Part shown: positions 1-7,132 of the stretch, piece by piece
Numbering within the stretch: position 1 is the stretch's first letter
How the letters are laid out: each line of letters opens with the position of its first letter
DNA from: SIG701 sp045577175
GTDB lineage: Bacteria > Bacillota > Clostridia > Oscillospirales > CAG-272
Assembly (NCBI GenBank): GCA_045577175.1
Contig: JAZNHT010000064.1
Span: forward strand, 1-21,463
Length of the DNA: 21,463 nucleotides
Direction: 5' to 3'
Notes under the pieces: generated by a model
The model's database searches: none
Seen by the model: only the letters and a program-made list of their open reading frames with translations
Told to the model about the DNA's origin: nothing
Made by a program: the position numbers and the translations under genes

Positions 1-1131
1 ATGTACTTCCTCATCGCTCTGCTTGAGGATTGCGGATACATGTCCCGTGTCGCCGTCGTGCTCGACCCGATCTTCAAAAAGGTCGGTCTGTCCGGCAAGT
101 CCGTGATTCCGTTCGTTATCACCATCGGTTGTGCCGTTCCCGGTATCATGGCGAGCCGCACGATCCGAAACGAGCGCGAGCGCCGCGCTACCGCGATGCT
201 CTCTCCGTTCATGCCCTGCGGTGCAAAAATTCCCGTCATCTCTCTGATCGCCGGTGCGTTCTTTGAGAATGCCGGATGGGTAAGCTGGACGATGTATCTC
301 TGCGGTATCGTGCTGATCTTCCTCTGCGCCCTGCTTGTCAACAAGATTGCGGGTCATAAGGCGAGAAAGTCCTTCTTCATCATCGAGCTGCCCGAATACA
401 AGGCGCCGTCTCTCTGGGGTGCGTTCAAATCCATGTGCAGCCGCGGCTGGTCTTACATTGTGAAAGCCGCAACGATCATCCTCCTCTGCAATACGATCGT
501 TCAGCTCATGCAGAGCTTCACGTGGCGCTTCCAGGTTGTTGAGGAGGGCATGGAGAACACCTCCATCCTCGCCTCCATTGCAGGTCCGTTTGCCTACTTG
601 CTCGTTCCGATCGTCGGCGTGCTGTCCTGGCAGCTGGCGGCGGCGGCAGTCACCGGCTTTATTGCCAAGGAGAACGTCGTCGGTACGCTTGCCGTCTGCT
701 TCGGCATCTCCAACTTCTTCAACCTCGATGAGCTTGCCATTCTGGAGGGCTCGGAGTCCGCTGTTGCGGCGAAATTCGGTATCACTGCCGTTGCCGCGCT
801 CGCGTACCTCATGTTCAACCTCTTTACGCCGCCGTGCTTTGCGGCAATCGGTGCCATGAACGCCGAGATGAAGAGCGCGAAGTGGCTGTGGGCAGGCATC
901 GGTCTCCAGCTCGGCGTCGGCTATACCGTTGCGTACATTGTGTACACCGTCGGTACGCTGATTGTTGATGCGTCGGCTCTCGGTGTCGGTGCGGCTGTCG
1001 CAGGACTGATCGCCGTGCTTGCGTTTGTTGCGATTCTGATTGCGATGATCGCGCATACGAATAAGAAGCTGAAGGAAGAATACGCGCTCAGCGGCAAGAA
1101 GAGCGCAAAAAAGGAATACGCCGCTAAGTAA
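1..1131 (+). CDS. feoB: Ferrous iron transporter FeoB, C-terminal part (5' end outside window)
   Basis: This is the C-terminal 376 residues of FeoB, the inner-membrane Fe(II) transporter. The reading frame is open from base 1, so the first ATG is an internal methionine and the N-terminal GTPase domain lies upstream of the window. The visible part carries the first Gate segment, with GCAVPGIMASRT near residue 43 followed by an FMPCGAKIPV motif. These match the conserved Cys-containing gate motifs of FeoB. A second gate region has GFIAKENVVGTLAV near residue 218. Several hydrophobic membrane segments follow, and the protein ends in a lysine-rich cytoplasmic tail. Its stop codon is 2 nt from the next start, so the pair is translated from one operon. 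Family identity is firm; regulation is not visible because the promoter is outside. Confidence 0.93.
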   Translation: MYFLIALLEDCGYMSRVAVVLDPIFKKVGLSGKSVIPFVITIGCAVPGIMASRTIRNERERRATAMLSPFMPCGAKIPVISLIAGAFFENAGWVSWTMYLCGIVLIFLCALLVNKIAGHKARKSFFIIELPEYKAPSLWGAFKSMCSRGWSYIVKAATIILLCNTIVQLMQSFTWRFQVVEEGMENTSILASIAGPFAYLLVPIVGVLSWQLAAAAVTGFIAKENVVGTLAVCFGISNFFNLDELAILEGSESAVAAKFGITAVAALAYLMFNLFTPPCFAAIGAMNAEMKSAKWLWAGIGLQLGVGYTVAYIVYTVGTLIVDASALGVGAAVAGLIAVLAFVAILIAMIAHTNKKLKEEYALSGKKSAKKEYAAK

Positions 1132-1133
1132 AC

Positions 1134-1298
1134 ATGACGGATTTTCTCATTATCGCTGTCGTTTTGGGTATCGTCGGTGCGATTTGCGTCTATCTGTACC
1201 GGGCAAAAAAGCGCGGGCAGACGTGCATCGGCTGTCCGTATGCCAAACAGTGCGCGAAAAAGCACGGCGGCTGCGACTGCGGCAAGAATAAGGAATAA
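1134..1298 (+). CDS. FeoB-associated Cys-rich membrane protein
   Basis: This is a 54-residue protein starting at an ATG 2 nt after the feoB stop. It has one N-terminal hydrophobic segment (residues about 4-22), then a basic stretch (RAKKRGQ). A C-terminal Cys cluster follows, with a CIGCPYAKQC block and a CDC pair near the end. This architecture is that of the small FeoB-associated Cys-rich membrane proteins found directly after feoB in many Firmicutes. They are thought to help Fe(II) handling or FeoB assembly, but the biochemical role is not established. Position, length and Cys spacing all agree. It is followed at once by a hairpin that probably ends the feo operon. Confidence 0.85.
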   Translation: MTDFLIIAVVLGIVGAICVYLYRAKKRGQTCIGCPYAKQCAKKHGGCDCGKNKE

Positions 1299-1303
1299 AA
1301 AAC

Positions 1304-1334
1304 GGGGAGGCGGACTGCCTCCCCAAAACTTTTG
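1304..1334 (+). terminator. Probable terminator of the feo operon
   Basis: Arms GGGGAGGC (1304-1311) and GCCTCCCC (1317-1324) form a perfect 8-bp GC-rich stem with a 5-nt loop. An A-run precedes the stem. The 3' side is only a short broken T-run (AAAACTTTT), so this is a plausible but not textbook intrinsic terminator. It lies 6 nt after the last feo gene. Confidence 0.6.
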
Positions 1335-1374
1335 AAACATATCCGCCTTTTTTGGAAACATTTATTTTTGCCCA

Positions 1375-1403
1375 TTGTAATTTTCCGTAAACGGTGGTAT
1401 AAT
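1375..1403 (+). promoter_or_regulatory. Sigma-A promoter of the D-amino acid aminotransferase gene
   Basis: A -35 box TTGTAA (1375-1380) and a perfect -10 box TATAAT (1398-1403) are separated by exactly 17 bp. The start codon of the next gene is 45 nt downstream, so the leader is short. Confidence 0.75.
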
Positions 1404-1447
1404 GATTCCGTACTGCGAGCGGTGTTCCGCTTATTTTGGAGGCTTTC

Positions 1448-2290
1448 ATGAAGAATCTTGGATATTATAACGGCGAGATCGGTCTGATTGAGGAGATGCG
1501 CGTCCCGATGAACGACCGTGCGTGCTATTTCGGTGACGGCGTGTACGAGGCGACGATGGTCAGAAACCGCAAAATCTTTGCGCTTGACGATCACCTTGCC
1601 CGTCTCTATAACAGCGCGCGTCTTGTGGAAATCACGATCCCGTACACCAAGGAAGAGTTGGCGGCGATTCTTTGTGATCTTGTCGCAAAGGTCGATTCGC
1701 CCGATCAGATGCTTTACTGGCAGATTACGCGCGGTACCGCTATGCGCAATCATACCTTCCCCGGCGCGGATGTCACGGCGAATCTCTGGGTAACCATCAA
1801 GCCGATGACTGTGCACGGGCACGATCACACGCTGAAGCTGACGGATATTGAGGATACCCGTTTCTTCCATTGCAATATCAAGACGCTCAATCTGCTCGTC
1901 AACTGCATTGCCGCTACGAAGGCGGAGCGCGAGGGCTGTGACGAGTGCGTGTTCCACCGCGGGGATATTGTCACCGAATGTGCGCACAGCAACGTCAGTA
2001 TTCTGAAGGACGGCGTGTTTGTCACGCATCCGACGGATGAATTTATCCTTCCCGGCATCACGAGAAAGCACCTCATTCAGGAGTGTGAAAAGCTCGGTAT
2101 TCCCGTGCGCGAGGAGGCGTTCACCATGGATGAACTCAGAAACGCGGACGAGGTCATCGTTTCCAGCTCCACGAAGCTCGCAAAGCGCGCGCTTTCTCTG
2201 AACGGAAAGCCGGTCGGCGGCAAGGATGAAGCACTCGCACTGCGCCTTATGGAGTCCTATATGCAGAGGTATCTCGCGGAGACAAAATAA
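1448..2290 (+). CDS. dat: D-amino acid aminotransferase (class IV PLP aminotransferase)
   Basis: This 280-residue PLP enzyme belongs to the fold-type IV aminotransferases. The family member it most resembles interconverts D-alanine/2-oxoglutarate and pyruvate/D-glutamate in the cytoplasm, supplying D-amino acids for peptidoglycan. The PLP lysine is K145 in the motif NIKTLNLL, the same residue number as in Bacillus D-amino acid transaminase. The downstream stretches GCDECVFHRG, VTECAHSNV and THPTDEFILPGITR also follow the D-AAT pattern rather than that of IlvE or aminodeoxychorismate lyase. I chose the ATG at 1448 because GGAGG (1438-1442) lies just upstream. A longer frame from a TTG at 1436 would place that Shine-Dalgarno inside the gene. 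The gene is monocistronic, with its own promoter and hairpin. Another class IV specificity is possible but less likely. Confidence 0.85.
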   Translation: MKNLGYYNGEIGLIEEMRVPMNDRACYFGDGVYEATMVRNRKIFALDDHLARLYNSARLVEITIPYTKEELAAILCDLVAKVDSPDQMLYWQITRGTAMRNHTFPGADVTANLWVTIKPMTVHGHDHTLKLTDIEDTRFFHCNIKTLNLLVNCIAATKAEREGCDECVFHRGDIVTECAHSNVSILKDGVFVTHPTDEFILPGITRKHLIQECEKLGIPVREEAFTMDELRNADEVIVSSSTKLAKRALSLNGKPVGGKDEALALRLMESYMQRYLAETK

Positions 2291-2299
2291 CAAAAAATG

Positions 2300-2333
2300 C
2301 CGCCCGGCAGACGTTCTCTTTCGGGCGGATTTG
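2300..2333 (+). terminator. Probable terminator after dat
   Basis: Arms CCGCCCG (2300-2306) and CGGGCGG (2322-2328) form a 7-bp GC-rich stem 10 nt after the dat stop. The T-rich tail (ATTTGCTTTG) is imperfect, so efficiency is uncertain. Confidence 0.5.
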
Positions 2334-2360
2334 CTTTGTGTAAAAACGCAAATATCCTCC

Positions 2361-2403
2361 CCGAAACCGTTCGGATTCTTGTCCGAAATTATGCCAATTT
2401 CGG
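2361..2403. promoter_or_regulatory. Array of CCGAA/TTCGG half-sites upstream of the unit A promoter (putative operator)
   Basis: Four half-sites sit in 43 bp: CCGAA at 2361, TTCGG at 2370, CCGAA at 2383 and TTCGG at 2399. The last two belong to a perfect inverted repeat with arms CCGAAATT (2383-2390) and AATTTCGG (2396-2403), spacer ATGCC, ending 2 bp before the -35 box. The middle pair also forms TTCGGA-6-TCCGAA. The placement upstream of and abutting the -35 box fits an activator or repressor site. The binding protein is unknown. Confidence 0.5.
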
Positions 2404-2405
2404 CA

Positions 2406-2434
2406 TTGACACCGCATGTGTTCTGTGCTATAAT
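2406..2434 (+). promoter_or_regulatory. Consensus sigma-A promoter of unit A
   Basis: A perfect TTGACA (2406-2411) and a perfect TATAAT (2429-2434) lie 17 bp apart. The first gene starts 37 nt downstream after a GAGGTG ribosome binding site. This is the only strong promoter I see for the catabolic genes up to 9352, so the whole run may be one transcript. Confidence 0.85.
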
Positions 2435-2471
2435 AACCTTGAATAATTTTGTATATTATGAGGTGCTTTTT

Positions 2472-3407
2472 ATGATTTCCTGTACCGAATTTATCCCTTC
2501 CTACAGTGAGCTTTTCACCTATCTCGAAAAACATTACGGCAGAGGTGAGGTTGATAATTTCTGGGAGTACCTTTTCAAGCCGACCGGCGACGGTATTCCG
2601 CTGATTAATTTTGTCAAAAAAGAGGGTATCCGCGGCTGCTTTACCTACTGGAAGGGCACGCTCTCCGAGGAAGCGTCCGACGTGACGATGCGCCTCAACG
2701 AGAAGGCAGGTTGGTTTTATTCCGAGATGCACAAATGCCCGTCGAAGGGACGCCTGCTCAAGCTGAAGGAAGAGATCGGCATCGAGCCGTATCATCACTA
2801 CTGCCTCCACTGCGATCACTACCGCGCCGCGGTCGAAAAGGTCGGACTGACGTATACATACAATTTCGCAGGCGTGGATCACGCTTCCTGCTCCATGCTC
2901 ATCACCGATCCGAAGGTGTTCGACGGTCGCATTATTGTGGATGAGAACACGGAGACACTCGAAATCCGTGCCGCCGAGCACGAATATTTCCACCCCGATT
3001 TCCACAGCAGTCTGAACATGGGCGTGGATTACGTCGGCGAGAAGTACGGACGGGACGTGCTTGTGGATTATCTTACGACGTACACGAAGAACGTCTACAC
3101 CCCCGTTTTTGAAGCGATTGAGAAGGACGGCCTTGCCGCGATTGAGGCAAAGATTCTCGATACATACGAAAAAGAGAAGGCACCGGATGCGGTCAAGACG
3201 GAGCTTGCAGGCGATACGCTCACCGTCACGGTCGCGTACTGCCCGGCTGTCAAGCACCTGCTATCCACCGGACGCAAGATGTCCAAATGGTATTCCTATA
3301 CAACTGAGACGGTTATGACCGTGCTCGCGGAGGCGGCAGGATGCAAGTTTGAGATGCTCTCCTACGATGAGGCAACCGGCGCGGCGAAGTACAGATTTTA
3401 TAAATAA
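2472..3407 (+). CDS. Unrecognised two-part protein with Cys/His cluster
   Basis: This is a 311-residue cytosolic protein with no signal peptide or membrane segment; I cannot assign it a function. The N-terminal half (about 1-155) ends with a Cys/His-rich patch: HKC at 87-89, then HHYCLHCDH at 108-116. A GVDHASCSMLI stretch follows around 134-144. A helical middle part runs from about 168 to 245, with an HPDFHSSLNMG segment. The C-terminal part (about 248-311) has VAYCPAVKHL and ends GAAKYRFY. The two 'D/G-x-C... + F' segments loosely recall proteins built on the V4R/heme-NO-like or ATC-hydrolase-like fold, but this is only a resemblance. The Cys/His cluster could bind a metal. It is first in unit A, 88 nt before the kinase, which suggests a role in the same pathway. 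Confidence 0.85.
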   Translation: MISCTEFIPSYSELFTYLEKHYGRGEVDNFWEYLFKPTGDGIPLINFVKKEGIRGCFTYWKGTLSEEASDVTMRLNEKAGWFYSEMHKCPSKGRLLKLKEEIGIEPYHHYCLHCDHYRAAVEKVGLTYTYNFAGVDHASCSMLITDPKVFDGRIIVDENTETLEIRAAEHEYFHPDFHSSLNMGVDYVGEKYGRDVLVDYLTTYTKNVYTPVFEAIEKDGLAAIEAKILDTYEKEKAPDAVKTELAGDTLTVTVAYCPAVKHLLSTGRKMSKWYSYTTETVMTVLAEAAGCKFEMLSYDEATGAAKYRFYK

Positions 3408-3415
3408 AATTATCC

Positions 3416-3446
3416 GTAGGGCGGGGGCTCGCTCCCGCCGCTTTAC
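3416..3446. other. GC-rich hairpin between the first two genes of unit A
   Basis: Arms GGCGGG (3420-3425) and CCCGCC (3434-3439) are nested in an outer GTA...TAC pair. There is no T-run on either side, so this is not a clear terminator. It could be a REP-like interspersed palindrome or an mRNA-stabilising/processing hairpin that separates the unknown gene from the kinase. Confidence 0.4.
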
Positions 3447-3495
3447 GAGAAAAACACCCGATTCAACGGGGAATACAAGGAAAACGGAGTACACA

Positions 3496-4956
3496 ATGAA
3501 GTACTTTTTGGCAATTGATCTCGGCACGACCGGCTGCCGCAGCATGGTCTTTGACGAGAATCTCCGCCTGTGCGGATCGCAGTACGAGGAGTACGGACTG
3601 ATCGCACCGAAGGCGGACTGGTACGAGCAGGACGCAAATCTCTGGTGGGAGCTCTCCCTCAAAACGATGGATGGCGCCATGGCTGAGGCGAAAATCGACC
3701 GTAAAGCCGTTCGCTCCATCAGCATAAGCTCGCAGGGAATCAGCATCGTTCCCACGGATGAAAATTTCAATCCTCTGCGCCTCTCCCTCAACTGGATGGA
3801 CGTGCGCGCGAAAGAGGAAGCGAAGGAGATCATGGACGCGCTGGGCGAGAGGGAAACGTACACGCGGACGGGAAAATATATCCGCCCGTCGTACTCGCTC
3901 TCGAAATTTCTGTGGATCAAAAAGCACGAGCCGGAGATCTGGGCAAAGACGGTCAAGATGCTCATGCCGCTTGATTTCCTCACGGCAAAGCTGACGGGCA
4001 ACGCGTATACCGATCCTTCCATGGCATCCGGTACGCTCATGTACGATATACATAACGGCGTATGGCATAAGCCGACGCTGGAGTATTTCGGTATTCCCGA
4101 ATCCATGCTGCCCGAGATCCGTCCGTGCGGCTCGTCTGCCGGATGTGTCCTTCCGGAGGTAGCGGACAAACTTGGTCTCTCGCACGATTGCCTTGTGGCA
4201 CTCGGCGCGCAGGATCAGCGCTGTGCCGCGCTCGGTACAGGACTTGCCGACGGCGTTATCACCGTCTCTCTCGGTACGGCGGCGGCGATCTGTATGCTGT
4301 GGAACAAGTGCGATACGGTCGGCAATACCGCTGTCGGCTGGTCGCCGTATGTGTATCCGAATACGTTCGTGACGGAGGGCGTTGTCGGTACGGCAGGTGC
4401 CGCGCTCCGCTGGCTCCGCGATACGGTTTTCCCAAGCGAAAGCTATAAGGTGATCGATAAAGAGGCGGCGGATGCACGCGAGAATAATACGGAAGTCATC
4501 TTCCTGCCGTATCTCAGCGGATCGCCGTATATCCAATTCGGCGGAAAAGCGAGCGGCACGTTTCACGGACTGTCCCTGGCGGCAACGCGCGGTGATTTTG
4601 CCAATGCGGTCATGGAGGGCGTCGCCTTCCAGACGGCACAGATTTTGTCGCTCATGAAGCCGGAGGGCGGTCTTTCCAGGCTCGTTCTGTTCGGCGGCGG
4701 TGCCAAGAGTGCGCTGTGGCAGCAGATTTTTGCGGACGCTACGGGACTCGAGATCGTTGTTCCCGAGCAGGCTGAGGCGGCAGGTGCCGGTGCGGCAATC
4801 CTTGCCGGTGTGGCAAGCGGAGATTTCGATTTGAATAATCTTCCCGAAAATGCGCTTGCATCCTCCACGAAGCCGAGCACTTTGTATGAGCAGACACAGG
4901 CGCGCTATCGGAAATATCTGAAACTTACCGAAACCCTTGCGAAAGGAATGAACTGA
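3496..4956 (+). CDS. FGGY-family carbohydrate kinase (xylulokinase/LsrK-like)
   Basis: This 486-residue ATP-dependent sugar kinase has the length usual for the FGGY family. The N-terminal phosphate-binding loop is DLGTTG (8-13). The catalytic base is very probably D240, in the motif LGAQDQRCAALG. The second-domain signature VSLGTAA lies near 257-263, and a glycine-rich LFGGGAKSALWQQ adenosine-site motif follows in the C-terminal third. The enzyme should phosphorylate a ketose, polyol or related sugar in the cytoplasm. Family members differ in substrate in ways I cannot read from sequence, so I give no symbol. I chose the ATG at 3496 because upstream in-frame sequence crosses the previous gene and because GGAGT lies just ahead. 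It is followed 1 nt later by the deacetylase, so the two are translationally coupled. In a classic NAG or sialate pathway this step would be a ROK kinase. Confidence 0.9.
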   Translation: MKYFLAIDLGTTGCRSMVFDENLRLCGSQYEEYGLIAPKADWYEQDANLWWELSLKTMDGAMAEAKIDRKAVRSISISSQGISIVPTDENFNPLRLSLNWMDVRAKEEAKEIMDALGERETYTRTGKYIRPSYSLSKFLWIKKHEPEIWAKTVKMLMPLDFLTAKLTGNAYTDPSMASGTLMYDIHNGVWHKPTLEYFGIPESMLPEIRPCGSSAGCVLPEVADKLGLSHDCLVALGAQDQRCAALGTGLADGVITVSLGTAAAICMLWNKCDTVGNTAVGWSPYVYPNTFVTEGVVGTAGAALRWLRDTVFPSESYKVIDKEAADARENNTEVIFLPYLSGSPYIQFGGKASGTFHGLSLAATRGDFANAVMEGVAFQTAQILSLMKPEGGLSRLVLFGGGAKSALWQQIFADATGLEIVVPEQAEAAGAGAAILAGVASGDFDLNNLPENALASSTKPSTLYEQTQARYRKYLKLTETLAKGMN

Positions 4957-4957
4957 T

Positions 4958-6121
4958 ATGAAAGCGATTGTTAATGCGAATCTGATTTTGGAGGAGGGCA
5001 TCGTTTTTGACGGTGTTGTTCTTGTGGAAAACGGTCTGATTGCCGCATACGGCGAAACGGGCACGGTCGAAATCCCCGCTGATGCGGAGATTCTTGACGC
5101 GCATGGCAAATATATCGCCCCCGGCTTTGTCGATATTCACAACCACGGCGGCGGCGGTGAGCTGTTTGATACCAATCCCGCAGGTGCGGCAGCGCACTTC
5201 CTCGCACACGGCGAGACGACAATTCTGCCGACGCTTTACTACGATCTGTCCTATGAGGACATGCTCGCGGCAGTCAAGCGCGTGCAGGATGTTATGGCGA
5301 ACGAAAAAATCGGTGCCGCTATCGGCGGTATCTATATGGAAGGTCCGTACATGAATCCGAAGTACGGTGCCTGCCCCGAGAAGAATAAATGGCGCGGGGA
5401 GATTAACATGGAGCACGCACGCTCCGTTGCCGAGACGGCAGGAGATACCGTGCGCGTGTGGGCAGTCGCTCCCGAAAGAGAGGGCATCGCCGAATTTGTC
5501 AGGATGGTGCGAGAGGTGAATCCTGCGGTCAAGATCGCGTTCGGTCATACCGAGGCGACACCGGCGCAGGTCTTTGCACTGAAGAAATACGGTCTGTCGA
5601 TCCAGACGCACTGTACGAACGCGACGCATACGGTCGGCTACGGCGGCGGCACGAGAAGTTGCGGTCCCGATGAGGCTTGCTTCTATGATCCCGAAATCTA
5701 TGCCGAGGTTATCTGCGACCACGGCGCGATTCACGTGCATCCCGATATGCTTCGCCTGATTTACAGAATTAAGGGCGAGGATCGCGTAGTGCTCATCACG
5801 GACTGCACGAATTTTGTCGGTCCCTCCAAAACACCCGATGCACTGAAGCACTGCTTTGATCTGAACTTTGACGCAAACGGCGGCATCGCAGGCAGTAAGC
5901 TCACGATGGACGTTGCCTGCTTCAACATGATGCGGCATACCACCGTCGGTCTTTGCCAGGTGTTCAAGATGGCATCGCTCAACCCCGCGCGTGCGGTTGG
6001 TCTGGACGATACCGTCGGCAGTATTGCCGTCGGCAAGAGAGCGAATCTCGTGCTCACGGACGATAAAATCAACGTAAGCGCCGTTCTTCTTGACGGTGAG
6101 ATCGTCAGCGGCGGCTTCTGA
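4958..6121 (+). CDS. nagA: N-acetylglucosamine-6-phosphate deacetylase-like amidohydrolase
   Basis: This is a 387-residue amidohydrolase-superfamily protein of normal NagA length. It has H61-N-H63 in the DIHNHGG motif. The metal ligands are E128 (YMEGPY), H197 (AFGHTEA) and H218 (QTHCTNAT). The likely catalytic aspartate is D282 (LITDCTNFVG). A GTRSCG segment near 231 and AIHVHPDM near 257 correspond to the phosphate and sugar contacts of Escherichia coli NagA. The expected chemistry is hydrolysis of the N-acetyl group from a phosphorylated amino sugar. The partner kinase directly upstream is FGGY type and no ROK kinase is present, so the true substrate may not be GlcNAc-6-P. The start overlaps almost directly with the kinase stop and has an AAAGGA ribosome binding site. 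Confidence 0.88.
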   Translation: MKAIVNANLILEEGIVFDGVVLVENGLIAAYGETGTVEIPADAEILDAHGKYIAPGFVDIHNHGGGGELFDTNPAGAAAHFLAHGETTILPTLYYDLSYEDMLAAVKRVQDVMANEKIGAAIGGIYMEGPYMNPKYGACPEKNKWRGEINMEHARSVAETAGDTVRVWAVAPEREGIAEFVRMVREVNPAVKIAFGHTEATPAQVFALKKYGLSIQTHCTNATHTVGYGGGTRSCGPDEACFYDPEIYAEVICDHGAIHVHPDMLRLIYRIKGEDRVVLITDCTNFVGPSKTPDALKHCFDLNFDANGGIAGSKLTMDVACFNMMRHTTVGLCQVFKMASLNPARAVGLDDTVGSIAVGKRANLVLTDDKINVSAVLLDGEIVSGGF

Positions 6122-6139
6122 TCGCCTTTCTACTCAGAT

Positions 6140-6168
6140 TTGGACTCGAAAGAGACTAAAAATACATA
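6140..6168 (+). promoter_or_regulatory. Possible weak internal promoter before the DapA-like gene
   Basis: TTGGAC (6140-6145) and TACATA (6163-6168) are 17 bp apart in the 75-nt gap before the lyase gene. The -10 box is poor (3 of 6 matches). I list it because the downstream gene has a terminator of its own and biased codon use. Confidence 0.25.
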
Positions 6169-6196
6169 TTTTTTATATTTCAGGAGGCATATACCA

Positions 6197-7075
6197 ATGA
6201 AACCAGGATTTGTACCCGCACTCGGCACTCCCTTTGACGCAAACGGAAAGTTTTTGGCGGAGAGCTACAAAAAGCAGATCGACGACCAGATCAAGGCAGG
6301 CTGCCGTGCGATTCTCTCCATGGGCTCCATGGGTAACCAGGCTATGATTACCTCGGATCAATATCCGCTCGTTGCCGAGGCCGCTGTTGAGGCTGCCGCA
6401 GGTCGCGTTCCGGTATACGTAGGCGCTATGGACTGCTCTATCGGTAAGGTTAAGGAGCGCATGGCAAAGATGGAGCATCTCGCTATCGATGCGTTCGTTT
6501 TCACCACCCCGTACTACGGCAAGATCACCAACGAGATGATGATCAACTACTACAAGGGTATCGCTGCCGCTACCAAGCACAACATCATGCTCTATGATTT
6601 GGCTGTCACCACGCAGAACAAGATCACCTATGAGATGGTTCTCCAGATGATCCGTGAGATTCCGAACCTCATCGGTATCAAGTCTGCCGACACCGTTATG
6701 TTCCGTAAGCTGAAGCTGAACCCCGACGTTCCGGACGATTTCATCATGGTTTACTCCGGTCTTGACACGTTTGACGTTGTATATCAGTGGGGTATCAATA
6801 CTCAGCTCGACGGTATGCTTTCCTGCACGCCCACGAACACCCGTCTGCTCTACGAGGCAATGGAGAAGGGCGATTTCAAGAAGGCCGCTGTCCATATGGA
6901 CAACATCCTGAATCTGCGCGATATGTTCATCGCAAACAGCCTGTGGCCCTGCTTCACCGTAGCTATGAACCTGCTCGGCTACGACGGCAAGTACGGTCCG
7001 GACTACGTATCCCCCGGACACGAGGGCGTTCCAGCACTCGTCAAAGAGTGGATGCAGCGCATCGGCGAGATCTGA
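6197..7075 (+). CDS. DapA/NanA-family Schiff-base lyase with altered GTTGE motif
   Basis: This 292-residue TIM-barrel protein belongs to the dihydrodipicolinate synthase/N-acetylneuraminate lyase superfamily. The Schiff-base lysine is K162 (IGIKSAD) and the catalytic tyrosine is Y133 (LYDLAVTT). The carboxylate-binding signature, normally GTTGE or GSTGE, here reads GSMGNQ (43-48). The second hydroxyl residue and the glutamate are therefore lost. This argues against a housekeeping DapA and for an aldolase or dehydratase acting on a sugar acid or other 2-oxo acid. I chose the ATG at 6197 for its AGGAGG (6182-6187). Codons such as AAC, ATC, ACC and GCT dominate more than in adjacent genes, which suggests high expression. 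It is followed by a clear intrinsic terminator within the operon. The substrate is not known. Confidence 0.88.
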   Translation: MKPGFVPALGTPFDANGKFLAESYKKQIDDQIKAGCRAILSMGSMGNQAMITSDQYPLVAEAAVEAAAGRVPVYVGAMDCSIGKVKERMAKMEHLAIDAFVFTTPYYGKITNEMMINYYKGIAAATKHNIMLYDLAVTTQNKITYEMVLQMIREIPNLIGIKSADTVMFRKLKLNPDVPDDFIMVYSGLDTFDVVYQWGINTQLDGMLSCTPTNTRLLYEAMEKGDFKKAAVHMDNILNLRDMFIANSLWPCFTVAMNLLGYDGKYGPDYVSPGHEGVPALVKEWMQRIGEI

Positions 7076-7083
7076 TGCCAGAA

Positions 7084-7121
7084 AAGCCCATGGTGAAAAA
7101 CACCGCCATGGGCTTATTTTT
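7084..7121 (+). terminator. Intra-operon intrinsic terminator
   Basis: Arms AAGCCCATGG (7084-7093) and CCATGGGCTT (7106-7115) are perfect 10-bp complements, followed by ATTTTT. The next gene's ribosome binding site GGAGGA starts 2 nt later. Partial read-through would make the upstream lyase more abundant than the genes that follow. Confidence 0.85.
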
Positions 7122-7132
7122 CGGAGGATAAT

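Noticed and set aside
1436..1448. TTG start for the aminotransferase, 12 nt upstream
   Set aside because: It would place the GGAGG ribosome binding site inside the gene; ATG 1448 has ideal spacing and gives K145 as in Bacillus D-AAT.
3416..3446. Intrinsic terminator between the first gene of unit A and the kinase
   Set aside because: The hairpin lacks a T-run on the forward strand, so I list it only as a hairpin and keep the unit as a possible single operon.
3463..5109. A 548-codon minus-strand frame opposite the kinase
   Set aside because: Low-complexity, Arg-rich translation without family motifs; a shadow of the FGGY kinase. The same holds for 12872-14242, 6173-7525, 4925-5938 and 8303-9430 on the minus strand.
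6197..7075. Housekeeping dihydrodipicolinate synthase (dapA)
   Set aside because: The GTTGE motif is not conserved and the gene sits within a sugar operon with no lysine pathway neighbours.
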